The position numbers and the translations under genes were made by a program. Under the pieces are notes generated by a model, which saw nothing but the letters and a program-made list of their open reading frames with translations, was not told where the DNA came from and made no database searches. This document shows, one piece after another, positions 8,708-19,267 of a stretch of 64,000 bases of DNA (its first letter is position 1; each line of letters opens with the position of its first letter). The stretch is from Pandoraea anhela (GTDB lineage Bacteria; Pseudomonadota; Gammaproteobacteria; Burkholderiales; Burkholderiaceae): the NCBI RefSeq assembly GCF_902459655.1, contig NZ_CABPSB010000013.1:1-64000 (forward strand), written 5' to 3'.

Positions 8708-9904
8708 TCAGCCGTTCAGCACCTTGGCGATGCTCTCTGCCACCACGGCGACGTTGCTTTCGTTCAGACCGGCGACGCACATACGGCCCGAGCGAATGAG
8801 GTAGACGCCGTGGGTCTCGCGCAGCACATCGACCTGTGCGGCCGTCAGACCCGTGTACGTGAACATGCCGCGCTGTTCCAGATAACGCGTGAGCATGGTC
8901 TCCGGCACGTGGCCGCGCAGACCTTCGTGGATCGCGCCGCGCATGCGGGTGATGCGCTGGCACATCGCCGAGAGTTCGTCTTCCCACGACTTGCGCAGCG
9001 CCGGCGTGCTCAGCACCTTGGCGACGATCTTCGCGCCATGCGTCGGCGGGTTGCTGTAGTTCGAGCGCACGGCGCTCGTCAACTGTCCCAGCACACGGTC
9101 GGCGGCGTCCGGCGATTCGCAGATGACCGACAGGCCGCCACAGCGCTCGCCGTACAGCGAGAAGTTCTTCGAGAACGAGTTGGCGACGAATGCCGGCAGG
9201 TCCTGACGCGCAAGCTCGCGGATCACGAAGGCGTCCGCGTCGATGCCCGAGCCGAAGCCCTGATACGCCATGTCGACGAAGGGCAGCAGTTCGCGCTGCT
9301 TGATCACCTCGATCAGTTGCACCCACTGCGCGTCGTTCAGATCGACGCCGGTCGGGTTATGGCAGCACGCGTGCAGCAGCACCACGCTGCGTGCCGGCAA
9401 CTGGTCGATGGCGTCGACCATCGCTTCGAATTGCAGGCCGCCGGTGGCTTCGTCGTAATACGGATACGTATTCACGGTAAAACCGGCGCGCTCGAAAATG
9501 AAGCGGTGGTTGTCCCACGTCGGGTCGCTGACCCACACCTGCGAGTCCGGGAAGTAGCGCTTGATGAAGTCGGCGCCGACCTTGAGCGCGCCCGAGCCGC
9601 CGAGCGTCTGCACCGTGGCGATGCTGCCGTTCCGGCGCGCCGGCGAGTCTTCACCGAACACGAGGCCCTGCACGGCGTCGCGGTAATTCGCGAAACCGGC
9701 CATCGGCAGATACGGCTTCGGACCGACTTCGGCGAGCAGCAGGGCTTCGGCCTGACGCACCGCGTTCATGACCGGCAGACGGCCGGCGTCATCGTAGTAA
9801 ATGCCGATGCTCAGGTTGACCTTGTTGGCACGCGGGTCCTTTGCGAAATTCTCGTTCAGCGAGAGGATCGGGTCGCCGGGATAAGCATCGATGTGTTCGA
9901 ACAT
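8708..9904 (-). CDS. tyrB: aromatic amino acid aminotransferase
   Basis: A 398-residue class I pyridoxal-phosphate aminotransferase, TyrB/AspC type, which converts tyrosine (and Phe or Asp) plus 2-oxoglutarate to the keto acid plus glutamate. PLP-binding signs are SGALKVG (phosphate cup), HNPTG (Asn183), DMAYQG (Asp and Tyr contacts) and the Schiff-base lysine Lys246 in ANSFSKNFSLYGER. Length matches E. coli TyrB (397). It is co-directional with the amino-acid permease and 4-hydroxyphenylpyruvate dioxygenase upstream, so it probably supplies 4-hydroxyphenylpyruvate for tyrosine breakdown. Confidence 0.92.
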   Translation of the reverse strand: MFEHIDAYPGDPILSLNENFAKDPRANKVNLSIGIYYDDAGRLPVMNAVRQAEALLLAEVGPKPYLPMAGFANYRDAVQGLVFGEDSPARRNGSIATVQTLGGSGALKVGADFIKRYFPDSQVWVSDPTWDNHRFIFERAGFTVNTYPYYDEATGGLQFEAMVDAIDQLPARSVVLLHACCHNPTGVDLNDAQWVQLIEVIKQRELLPFVDMAYQGFGSGIDADAFVIRELARQDLPAFVANSFSKNFSLYGERCGGLSVICESPDAADRVLGQLTSAVRSNYSNPPTHGAKIVAKVLSTPALRKSWEDELSAMCQRITRMRGAIHEGLRGHVPETMLTRYLEQRGMFTYTGLTAAQVDVLRETHGVYLIRSGRMCVAGLNESNVAVVAESIAKVLNG

Positions 9905-10117
9905 GGCAGGTCCTGAAAAAACGAAAGAAAATCGGTGATGCGCACGCCGGGGCGCCCCGTCGGCACATGCCGGATCGATCGGGCGGGGCGCGTGCCGACG
10001 CCGGAGCCAGAGCGTCGGCGGTGCTTCAAACGACCGATGATACCGCTAGTGCGGCACTGCCGGGTGCGCTCCGGGCGACAGACCCCCGGAGCGGCATGGG
10101 GTGACGCGTTGACTTAT

Positions 10118-11503
10118 TTAACGCGTTGCGCCCGCCGGAACCGGGGCGGCGCTGTTTTTCTGGCGCAGGCGATAACCGATAGCCAGCAAGACCAGCCATA
10201 CCGGGATCAGGTACACGGAGATGCGCAGGTCGGGAATCAGGTACATCACGACCAGAATACCGGCGAGGAACGCGAGACACAGATAGTTGGTGAGCGGATA
10301 GCCGAGGCTCTTGAAGATCGTGGTCTGACCCGTGCGCGCTTTGGCACGACGGAACGCGAGGTGGATCACGCTGATCATGGCCCAGTTGATGATGAGGGCG
10401 GAGACGACCAATCCCATCAGCAGTTCGAACGCCTTACCCGGCATGAAGTAGTTGATCACCACGCATACGGCGGTCGCCGCGGCCGAGACGCCGAGCGCTG
10501 CCAGCGGAATGCCGCGGGCGTTGACTTTGAGCAGTGCGCGCGGCGCATTGCCCTGACCGGCCAGACCGTAGAGCATGCGGCTGTTGCAGTACACGCAACT
10601 GTTGTAGACGGACAGGGCGGCGGTAAGCACTACGGCATTGAGCACGTGTGCGACGAAGTTGCTGTTCAGCTCATGGAAGATCAGCACAAACGGGCTGCCG
10701 CCGGTCACGACTTTTTCCCACGGGTACAGCGAGAGCAACACGCCGAGCGCCCCCACGTAGAAGATCAGAATGCGATAGATGACCTGATTGGTGGCGCGCG
10801 GAATGGTGCGCGACGGATCGTCGGCTTCCGCCGCTGTAATGCCGACGAGTTCGAGTCCGCCGAAGGAGAACATGATGACGGCCATTGCCATCACGAGACC
10901 GGAAACGCCGTTGGGAAAGAAGCCGCCGTGTTGCCACAGATTGGCCACCCCGGCTTCGGGGCCGGCCTGGCCGGAGAAGAGCAGATAGCCGCCGAATCCG
11001 ATCATGCCGACGATGGCGGCGACCTTGACGATGGCGAACCAGAATTCCATCTCACCATACGATTTCACGCTGGAGAGATTGATGGCGTTGATGAGGCCGA
11101 AGCACACGAGCGCCGAGACCCACGTGGGAATCGCCGGCCACCAGTACTGTACGTAGATCCCGACGGCAGAGAGCTCGGCCATCGAAACCAGCACGTAAAG
11201 CACCCAGTAATTCCAGCCGGACACGAAGCCCGCGAACTGGCCGCAATACTTGTTGGCAAAGTAACTGAACGAACCGGCGACCGGCTCGTCGACGACCATC
11301 TCGCCGAGTTGTCGCATGATGAAGAACGCGACAATGCCAGCGATGGCGTAGCCCAGCAAAACGGACGGGCCGGCAGTCTTGATGGTTTGAGCGATGCCTA
11401 GAAAGAGGCCGGTGCCGATCGCGCCACCGAGCGCGATCAATTGGATGTGACGATTCTTCAGGCCGCGGTGAAGCGAGCCGTCTTGTGCTGCGTTGGCGGA
11501 CAT
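10118..11503 (-). CDS. amino acid permease (APC/AAT family), probably aromatic amino acids
   Basis: A 461-residue inner-membrane permease of the amino-acid transporter family, with about 12 membrane segments. The start at 11503 gives MSANAAQDGSLHRGLKNRH, followed by the family signature IQLIALGGAIGTGLFLG in segment 1. FSFGGLELVGITAAEADDP is the conserved segment 6 motif. The AroP, PheP, ProY and GabP branches look alike and sequence alone does not decide; the location between an aromatic aminotransferase and 4-hydroxyphenylpyruvate dioxygenase favours tyrosine or phenylalanine uptake. Gaps of 169 and 213 nt to its neighbours allow one transcript or separate promoters. Confidence 0.87.
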   Translation of the reverse strand: MSANAAQDGSLHRGLKNRHIQLIALGGAIGTGLFLGIAQTIKTAGPSVLLGYAIAGIVAFFIMRQLGEMVVDEPVAGSFSYFANKYCGQFAGFVSGWNYWVLYVLVSMAELSAVGIYVQYWWPAIPTWVSALVCFGLINAINLSSVKSYGEMEFWFAIVKVAAIVGMIGFGGYLLFSGQAGPEAGVANLWQHGGFFPNGVSGLVMAMAVIMFSFGGLELVGITAAEADDPSRTIPRATNQVIYRILIFYVGALGVLLSLYPWEKVVTGGSPFVLIFHELNSNFVAHVLNAVVLTAALSVYNSCVYCNSRMLYGLAGQGNAPRALLKVNARGIPLAALGVSAAATAVCVVINYFMPGKAFELLMGLVVSALIINWAMISVIHLAFRRAKARTGQTTIFKSLGYPLTNYLCLAFLAGILVVMYLIPDLRISVYLIPVWLVLLAIGYRLRQKNSAAPVPAGATR

Positions 11504-11672
11504 GTTGTTCCTTACCCTATCGTTGCCTCGCGGCGCGGTGCTCTGTTTTCGTTCGGTAAGAACGAACCGGAACCGTTGAGCCGCCACGGCGCGACGCTTA
11601 TGGCGCCGTCGCCGTGTCCTTTGGGATCATCTGCCCGATGGCACGGGCAGATGACCGCGTCTCCCCCGGAAC

Positions 11673-12746
11673 TCAGACCTTGAGCGTGCCGCGCTCGATC
11701 TGGTCGCGTTCGAGCGATTCGAACAGCGCCTTGAAGTTGCCTTCGCCGAAGCCGTCGTCGCCTTCGCGCTGAATGAACTCGAAGAACACCGGGCCGAGCA
11801 GCGTCTTCGAGAAGATCTGCAACAGCAGGCGCGGCTTGCCGCCTTCGGTCGTGCCGTCGAGCAGAATGCCGCGCGACTTCAGTTCGCCGACCGGCTGACC
11901 ATGACCCGGCAACCGCGTTTCGAGCGCATCGTAGTAGAAGTCGTTCGGGGCGGTCATCAGATCGACGCCCGCCATTTGCAGGTTGTCGATGACCTGGATC
12001 AGATTGTCGGTGAGGAAGGCGATATGCTGAATGCCTTCACCGTTGAAGGCCATCAGGAATTCCTCGATCTGGCCGCTGCCCTTGGCCGATTCCTCGTTCA
12101 GGGGAATGCGAATTTTACCATCGGGCGCCGTCATGGCCTTGGACGTCAGGCCGGTGTATTCGCCCGAAATGTCGAAGTAGCGGATCTCGCGGAAGTTGAA
12201 CAGCTTCTCGTAGAAATTCGCCCAATAGGCCATGCGGCCGCGGTACACGTTGTGCGTCAGGTGATCGATGAGCCGCAGGCCGTGGCCGACCGGATGACGC
12301 TCGACACCTTCGAGGTATTCGAAATCGATGTCATAGATCGACTTGCCTTCTTCGAAACGGTCGATCAGATAGAGCGGGGCCCCGCCGATGCCCTTGATCG
12401 CAGGCAGACGCAGTTCCATCGGACCGGTTTCGATCTCGACGGGCTGCGCGCCGAGTGCCAGCGCACGGGCGTAGGCTTTGTGCGAGTCCTTCACACGGAA
12501 CGCCATGCCGCACGCACTGGGGCCATGCTCGGCGGCGAAATAGGCCGCTTCGCTGTTGGGCTCGCGGTTCACAATGAAGTTGATGTCGCCCTGGCGGTAG
12601 AGCAGCACGTCCTTCGAGCGGTGACGTGCCACGAGCGAGAAGCCCATTTGCTCGAAAATGGGTTCGAGCACGTTCGGTGTGGGCGAAGCGAATTCCACGA
12701 ATTCGAAGCCCATCAGTTGCATCGGATTGTCAAACAGGTCGGCCAT
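11673..12746 (-). CDS. hppD: 4-hydroxyphenylpyruvate dioxygenase
   Basis: A 357-residue cytosolic Fe(II) enzyme that turns 4-hydroxyphenylpyruvate and O2 into homogentisate, the second step of tyrosine breakdown. Two vicinal-oxygen-chelate domains are present. The three iron ligands sit where expected: His162 (IDHLTHNV), His241 ([10 protein letters not shown]) and Glu323 ([18 protein letters not shown]). The C-terminal gating helix is present and the length equals Pseudomonas HPPD. The rest of the homogentisate pathway (hmgA, fahA, maiA) is not in this window. A divergent Lrp/AsnC regulator shares the 323-bp upstream region. Confidence 0.95.
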   Translation of the reverse strand: MADLFDNPMQLMGFEFVEFASPTPNVLEPIFEQMGFSLVARHRSKDVLLYRQGDINFIVNREPNSEAAYFAAEHGPSACGMAFRVKDSHKAYARALALGAQPVEIETGPMELRLPAIKGIGGAPLYLIDRFEEGKSIYDIDFEYLEGVERHPVGHGLRLIDHLTHNVYRGRMAYWANFYEKLFNFREIRYFDISGEYTGLTSKAMTAPDGKIRIPLNEESAKGSGQIEEFLMAFNGEGIQHIAFLTDNLIQVIDNLQMAGVDLMTAPNDFYYDALETRLPGHGQPVGELKSRGILLDGTTEGGKPRLLLQIFSKTLLGPVFFEFIQREGDDGFGEGNFKALFESLERDQIERGTLKV

Positions 12747-13009
12747 GATCGTCTCGGCTTGATGAGGTGATTTGCAGGGATGACAGCGTTCTGGGACGCG
12801 CGCACTGACCGGGGAGTGTCTACGGGCAAGCCGTCGTGACGTCGAATATGAAACAAAATTGTGTATCTCGGACCCGTGAGTCGGGATATCAGAATCCGTT
12901 CGTTCCGTTCGTCAGAACCCTTGCCGTTTCTCGCATCGTGCGTGAATTTGCGTCATTTCACGAGGGGCAGTGTAAGTGCGGGAGGACAAAATAGGATTTC
13001 GTAAGCATG

Positions 13010-13024
13010 CTAGGGAAACCCTAG
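13010..13024. promoter_or_regulatory. perfect inverted repeat between hppD and the Lrp/AsnC gene
   Basis: CTAGGG-AAA-CCCTAG is a perfect 15-bp symmetric site in the AT-rich divergent region, 46 bp before the regulator start and 264 bp from hppD. It is partly extended by GCAT on the left and ATGC on the right. Lrp-family proteins bind such dyads, so it may be the operator through which the regulator controls itself and the tyrosine genes. No experimental evidence. Confidence 0.45.
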
Positions 13025-13069
13025 GTTATGCACTAATATTTCATAATGTGTATTCGATAGGAAATAAAA

Positions 13070-13546
13070 GTGCACAACATTGAGATCGATCGAATTGACG
13101 TACGCCTGCTGGGGATACTGCAGTCCAACGGGCGGATTTCGAATCTGGAACTCGCCGAGGCGATCAAGCTTTCACCGGCGCAGACGCTGCGGCGTCATCG
13201 CCGTCTCGAAGAGATGGGCGTGATCAGGGGCTACGACACCCGGCTCGACGCCCAGCGGCTCGGATTCAGCGTCGTGGCGTTCGTCCATGTGACGATGGAG
13301 CGCGGCCATATTCGCGACCTGTCGAATTTCAAGGGGCTGGTCGCGGAACTGGCGCAGATTCAGGAGTGCTTCTCCGTGACGGGCGACATCGACTACGTGC
13401 TCAAGGTCGTCGCCCGCGATTTGAAGGCGTTGTCGGACTTTCTGCTCGATACGCTGATGCGCATTCCTGGCGTGAGCGCCGTGAAATCGAGCGTGTGCCT
13501 CGATGAGATCAAGTGCACCTCTGCCGTGCCGCTCGATGTGCGCTGA
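13070..13546 (+). CDS. Lrp/AsnC family transcriptional regulator
   Basis: A 158-residue feast/famine regulator. The N-terminal winged helix-turn-helix covers about residues 8-55 (RLLGILQSNGRISNLELAE followed by SPAQTLRRHRRLEEMG), and the C-terminal RAM/AsnC ligand-binding domain runs from about 70 to 150 (ECFSVTGDIDYVLKV is characteristic). Translation starts at GTG after GATAGGAAATAAAA. It is divergent from hppD, permease and tyrB, which makes it the likely tyrosine- or aromatic-responsive activator of that block. That role is inference from arrangement. Confidence 0.88.
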   Translation: MHNIEIDRIDVRLLGILQSNGRISNLELAEAIKLSPAQTLRRHRRLEEMGVIRGYDTRLDAQRLGFSVVAFVHVTMERGHIRDLSNFKGLVAELAQIQECFSVTGDIDYVLKVVARDLKALSDFLLDTLMRIPGVSAVKSSVCLDEIKCTSAVPLDVR

Positions 13547-13581
13547 GCGCGCGCGATGGAAGCCGGGGCGGCGCGACGCCG

Positions 13582-14943
13582 TCAGCAACGACGCGTCGCG
13601 CCCCAAGCGCACACAATGGCCAGTGCCACCAGCGCACAGCCGGCCCACGGCGTGAACGCCAGCGCACCGGCATCGACGAGCGCGCCGCCGGCGCCCGCGC
13701 CCAGCGCCACACCGACGTGCATGGCTGCGACATTCACGCCGACGTTGGCATCGGCGTCCTGCGGCGCGGTGCGAATCAGGAAGTTCTGCACCACGGGCGA
13801 GATCGACCACGACAGTGAGCCCCACACCATCATCGCAACGAGAAAGACGACGACCTGCCACACGTCGCCGCCCTCGCCCATCGCCGCGAGCGGCACCCCC
13901 GTCATCGCAACGAGAAACAACGCGGGACAACCGCGCAACGATGTTGCCGCACCGGCGCGATCGGCCGCCCATCCCCCAAGCCATGCGCCTGCGACGCCCG
14001 CCACGCCGAATGCGAGAAACAGCAGGCTCAGGGCATTGGAAGATGGCGCGAAGCGCGACTGGAGGTAAGGCACAAGATAGGCGAACAACGTGAAGTGCCC
14101 GCCGAGCATGGCGATCGTTACGCCTTGCGCCGCGAGCCGTCGGGGGTGGGCCAGCGCACGCAGGTACGCGCGCAGGGTCAGCCCTACAGGTGGCGTGCCC
14201 GACGGCAAGGCGCGCCAGAGAACGAGGACAAGCGGCGCGCTGGCGAGCCCGATGCCCGCGAAGACGGCGCGCCATCCGGCGCGGTGTTCGAGCAACATGC
14301 CGAGCGGCACACCCAGCACCAGCGATGCGCTGATGCCCATGAAGATGATGCCGACGGCGCGTCCGTGATAGTCGGGGGGCGTGATTTCCGTGGCGAGGCG
14401 CGAGCACAGCAGCACGATGGTCGCGCAACTTGCCGCCATGGCGATGCGCATGACGAACAGTGCGGTGTAGTCGGGCGCGAAGGCTGCCGCGAGATTGCTG
14501 AGCGTGAATGCCGCGAGTGCGGCGACGAGCGCTCGCCGTCGCGAGTAACGCGAGAGCCACGCCGCCATCGTGAAAGCCCACAAGGCGAACACTGCCGAGA
14601 AGACGGTCGTGAGTTGTCCTGCGGACGCCACGGAAACGTTCAGGCCACGGGCGATCGCCGGGAGAATGCCGGTGCAGATGTTCTCGTCGATGCCGACGAG
14701 GAACACCGTCAACGCAAGCAGCCAGACGTGTCCGGTGCGCGGGCGTTCGCGTGCGGTAGCGCAGTCCGCATGGGTCGCTTGGGCCGGCGAGGACACCGTC
14801 GAGGATGCCGCAGGAACTGGTGCCGTAGAGGAAGGCGAAGCCGACGAGGGTGACGCAGAACGGTGGGGAACGGGCGCCAAGGCGATCTCCGATGTCGAGA
14901 CATGCGCCGTACGACACCGGGATTGGCGCCGACAGACGAGCAT
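13582..14943 (-). CDS. MFS transporter, DHA1-type drug/sugar efflux family
   Basis: A 453-residue major facilitator with 12 predicted membrane segments. The core begins at about residue 75 (HVWLLALTVFLVGIDENICTG), followed by AGQLTTVFSAVFALWAFTMA and the loop SRYSRRRALVAAL. The group resembles AraJ/YdhP-like exporters. The first 70 residues are a Ser/Ala/Pro-rich extension with no membrane segment; a GTG near residue 49 is another possible start, but no good ribosome-binding site supports either. It is convergent with the Lrp/AsnC gene (36-bp gap) and its 5' end abuts the leuA control region. Substrate unknown. Confidence 0.82.
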   Translation of the reverse strand: MLVCRRQSRCRTAHVSTSEIALAPVPHRSASPSSASPSSTAPVPAASSTVSSPAQATHADCATARERPRTGHVWLLALTVFLVGIDENICTGILPAIARGLNVSVASAGQLTTVFSAVFALWAFTMAAWLSRYSRRRALVAALAAFTLSNLAAAFAPDYTALFVMRIAMAASCATIVLLCSRLATEITPPDYHGRAVGIIFMGISASLVLGVPLGMLLEHRAGWRAVFAGIGLASAPLVLVLWRALPSGTPPVGLTLRAYLRALAHPRRLAAQGVTIAMLGGHFTLFAYLVPYLQSRFAPSSNALSLLFLAFGVAGVAGAWLGGWAADRAGAATSLRGCPALFLVAMTGVPLAAMGEGGDVWQVVVFLVAMMVWGSLSWSISPVVQNFLIRTAPQDADANVGVNVAAMHVGVALGAGAGGALVDAGALAFTPWAGCALVALAIVCAWGATRRC

Positions 14944-15118
14944 GTCGATCCGTCGGGTTTCGGGACTGGCCCTTGGTTATCCCAAGCCGGCACGATATCG
15001 GAAACACCGCCGCCGGACAAGCCGCTACGGCCTCTGATGAGACGGGACGCCCCCGCATCTCACCCGCCGCGCCGTGACATCCCGCATCATGGAAACGTCG
15101 CGAGGCCACACATCATGG

Positions 15119-15147
15119 TTGACAGCGTTTCAAATTGTGTGATTTCA
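15119..15147 (+). promoter_or_regulatory. candidate promoter of the leuA leader
   Basis: TTGACA (15119-15124) is a consensus -35 box, followed 17 nt later by ATTTCA (15142-15147), a poor -10 box. The start of transcription would fall near 15153-15156, almost on the leader peptide ATG, so the leader would be leaderless or nearly so unless a different -10 is used. Confidence 0.4.
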
Positions 15148-15155
15148 TGTGGCAC

Positions 15156-15242
15156 ATGATCACCGCGCAATTCACCCTCTCGCTACGACTACTAGCCCGC
15201 TCCACCGGGCTTGGTCCGTTGCTGCGCGCGTGCATCGTCTGA
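15156..15242 (+). CDS. leuL: leucine-rich leader peptide for leuA attenuation
   Basis: A 28-codon open frame starting at ATG 15156 (an in-frame ATG also lies at 15147) and ending at TGA 15240-15242, about 135 nt before leuA. The middle reads FTLSLRLLARSTGLGPLL: seven Leu in 28 residues, three of them encoded by CTA (CTA-CGA-CTA-CTA), a codon that is very rare in this GC-rich genome. Clustered rare Leu codons ahead of leuA are the hallmark of ribosome-stalling leucine leaders such as enteric leuL. I see no strong ribosome-binding site. Confidence 0.6.
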   Translation: MITAQFTLSLRLLARSTGLGPLLRACIV

Positions 15243-15282
15243 ATTTCTCACTGAAGCACCGCTGATTTTCCCCAGTTACGCC

Positions 15283-17089
<1,807 letters not shown>

Positions 17090-17270
17090 GCGTCTCGCGC
17101 GTCTCGCGTGTCAGGAAACATCGAAAGCAACAGGCAGGATGGAAGGAGACGTAGGGCAGAGGCGTCCCGTCGGGCACTGATCGTGCCCACGGGGCGTCGG
17201 GAGCGACGTGGCGAGATTTACCGGATCCCGCACGCGCTCCCGGCCCTCAGACATCGGCGGGGTAGCTGTC

Positions 17271-18473
17271 TTACACCGCTTCGATGGCGATAGCGATGCC
17301 TTGGCCGACCCCAATGCACATCGTACACAGCGCGAAGCGCCCACCCGTGCGCTTGAGTTGATACATCGCCGTCGTGACCAGACGTGCGCCGCTCATGCCG
17401 AGCGGGTGGCCCAGCGCAATGGCGCCGCCGTTCGGATTGACGCGCAGATCGTCGTCGGCCACACCGAGTTGTCGCAACACGGCCAGGCCCTGGCTCGCAA
17501 ACGCTTCGTTGAGTTCGATGACGTCGAACTGATCGAGCGACATGCCGAGCCGCGCGAGCAGTTTTTGCGTTGCGGGAGCCGGACCGATGCCCATGATGCG
17601 CGGTGCCACCCCTGACGTCGCCATGCCCAGGATCCGGGCACGCGGCGTCAGGCCAAAGCGCGCCGCACTCGCCTCGTCTGCCAGCAGCAGTGCGCAGGCG
17701 CCGTCGTTGACGCCAGAAGCGTTACCGGCGGTCACGGTGCCATCAGGGCGTACCACGCCCTTCAGTCTGGCGAGCGCTTCCATGCTCGTCGCACGCGGGT
17801 GTTCGTCGCGATCGACAATGATCGCTTCGCCTTTCTTCTGGGCGATGGACACCGGCGTGATTTCCTCGGCCAGCGTGCCGTTCGCCTTAGCGCGTGCCGC
17901 CTTCTCCTGCGAGCGCACCGCGAAGCGGTCCTGATCTTCACGGCTGATGCCGAAATCCGTGGCAACGTTCTCGCCCGTCTCGGGCATCGAATCCACACCG
18001 TACTGCGCCTTCATCAGCGGATTGACGAAACGCCAGCCGATGGTCGTGTCGTAAATCTCCGCCTGACGCGAAAACGCGCTCGCCGCCTTACCCATCACGA
18101 ACGGCGCACGGCTCATGCTTTCCACGCCGCCCGCAATCATCAGACCCGCTTCGCCTGCCTTGATGGCGCGTGCGGCGGTGCCGATGGCGTCCATGCCCGA
18201 ACCGCACAGGCGGTTGATCGTCGCGCCGGGCACATCTTGCGGCAGGCCGGCCAGCAGGGACGACATGCGCGCCACGTTGCGGTTGTCTTCGCCGGCCTGA
18301 TTGGCGCAGCCGTAGATCACGTCGGCCACCTGCGTCCAGTCGATGTTGCGGTTGCGCGCCATGAGCGCTTTGAGAGGAATGGCGCCGAGATCGTCGGCAC
18401 GCACCGACGACAGGGCGCCGCCGTAGCGACCGATGGGGGTGCGGATTGCGTCGCAGATAAAGACTTCACTCAT
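17271..18473 (-). CDS. pcaF: 3-oxoadipyl-CoA thiolase
   Basis: A 400-residue thiolase that splits 3-oxoadipyl-CoA to succinyl-CoA and acetyl-CoA, the last step of the beta-ketoadipate pathway. The catalytic residues are Cys90 (NRLCGSGMDA), His356 (ALGHPLGMSGAR) and Cys386 (CTMCIGVGQG). The opening MSEVFICDAIRTPIGRYGG is typical of PcaF, and the neighbours pcaJ and pcaI on the same strand support PcaF over a general acetyl-CoA acetyltransferase. A 120-nt gap with an intrinsic terminator separates it from pcaJ; it has its own ribosome-binding site (GGTGAGG). Confidence 0.92.
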   Translation of the reverse strand: MSEVFICDAIRTPIGRYGGALSSVRADDLGAIPLKALMARNRNIDWTQVADVIYGCANQAGEDNRNVARMSSLLAGLPQDVPGATINRLCGSGMDAIGTAARAIKAGEAGLMIAGGVESMSRAPFVMGKAASAFSRQAEIYDTTIGWRFVNPLMKAQYGVDSMPETGENVATDFGISREDQDRFAVRSQEKAARAKANGTLAEEITPVSIAQKKGEAIIVDRDEHPRATSMEALARLKGVVRPDGTVTAGNASGVNDGACALLLADEASAARFGLTPRARILGMATSGVAPRIMGIGPAPATQKLLARLGMSLDQFDVIELNEAFASQGLAVLRQLGVADDDLRVNPNGGAIALGHPLGMSGARLVTTAMYQLKRTGGRFALCTMCIGVGQGIAIAIEAV

Positions 18474-18528
18474 TTGTCTACCTCACCGAAGGGGGCGTAG
18501 GGAGATTCGCGGGCGAACCTCTCACATC

Positions 18529-18566
18529 AAAAAAATCGCCGGGTGACATCAACGGATGTCCCGGCG
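18529..18566 (-). terminator. intrinsic terminator between pcaJ and pcaF
   Basis: On the minus strand CGCCGGGACATC pairs with GATGTCACCCGGCG (2-nt bulge, CGTT loop), followed by ATTTTTTTG, giving a 12-bp stem and seven T. It sits in the 120-nt gap after pcaJ and before pcaF, in the direction of transcription. It should end or reduce pcaIJ transcripts before pcaF. Confidence 0.8.
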
Positions 18567-18592
18567 GGAGTGTCTGGCCTGTGGCGTGTGCG

Positions 18593-19243
18593 TCAGGCAA
18601 CCGCCGGTGAGGGCAGCAGCGTCACACCGGTCAGGCGTTGCAGTTCGTCGAACGACAGACCGTCGACCATGTCGATGACGCGCAGTCCCTCGGGCGTGAC
18701 ATCGATGACCGCGAGATCGGTGTAGATACGCGTGACGCACCCCACGCCGGTGAGCGGATACGTGCACTGCTCGACGATCTTGCTGTCGCCCTGCTTGGTC
18801 TGGTGCTCCATCATCACGAACACCTGCTTCGCGCCGCTCGCGAGGTCCATCGCGCCGCCGACGGCCGGAATGGCATCGGGGGCGCCGGTGTGCCAGTTGG
18901 CGAGATCGCCCGTCTTCGAGACCTGGAAGGCGCCGAGCACGCAGAAATCGAGGTGTCCGCCGCGCATCATCGCGAACGAATCGGCGTGATGGAAGAACGC
19001 GCCTCCCGGTTTGAGCGTGACCGGTTGCTTGCCGGCGTTGATGAGGTCGTCGTCCTCTTCGCCCTTGGCGGGCGCCGGGCCCATGCCGATCACACCGTTC
19101 TCGCTCTGGAGAATGATTTCCTTTTCGGCGGGAAGATGATTGGCGACGGCCGTGGGCAGGCCGATGCCGAGGTTCACATAAGCGCCGTCGGGAATGTCCT
19201 GGGCAACGCGGGCGGCCATCTGGTCGCGGGTCAGTCGGTTCAT
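18593..19243 (-). CDS. pcaJ: 3-oxoadipate CoA-transferase subunit B
   Basis: A 216-residue beta subunit of the heteromeric CoA-transferase that moves CoA from succinyl-CoA to 3-oxoadipate. The catalytic glutamate is Glu48 in IILQSENGVIGMGP, the family signature. NLGIGLPTAVANHLP and the glycine-rich middle are also typical. It lies 24 bp downstream of pcaI, so the two are cotranslated. The N-terminus MNRLTRDQMAARVAQDIPDG agrees with other PcaJ proteins. Succinyl-CoA:acetoacetate transferases (ScoB) are close relatives; the adjacent pcaF and PcaR-type regulator favour PcaJ. Confidence 0.9.
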   Translation of the reverse strand: MNRLTRDQMAARVAQDIPDGAYVNLGIGLPTAVANHLPAEKEIILQSENGVIGMGPAPAKGEEDDDLINAGKQPVTLKPGGAFFHHADSFAMMRGGHLDFCVLGAFQVSKTGDLANWHTGAPDAIPAVGGAMDLASGAKQVFVMMEHQTKQGDSKIVEQCTYPLTGVGCVTRIYTDLAVIDVTPEGLRVIDMVDGLSFDELQRLTGVTLLPSPAVA

Positions 19244-19267
19244 GTCTTGCTCCGGTTCAGATGGGGA

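Noticed and set aside
10068-10092. hairpin GCTCCGGG ... CCCGGAGC between permease and tyrB genes
   Set aside because: It has no T-run on the minus strand, so it was not called a terminator.
13172-15109. 645-codon minus-strand frame across the Lrp/AsnC gene, MFS gene and leuA leader
   Set aside because: It overlaps recognised genes in another frame and is Arg/Ala-rich with no motif.
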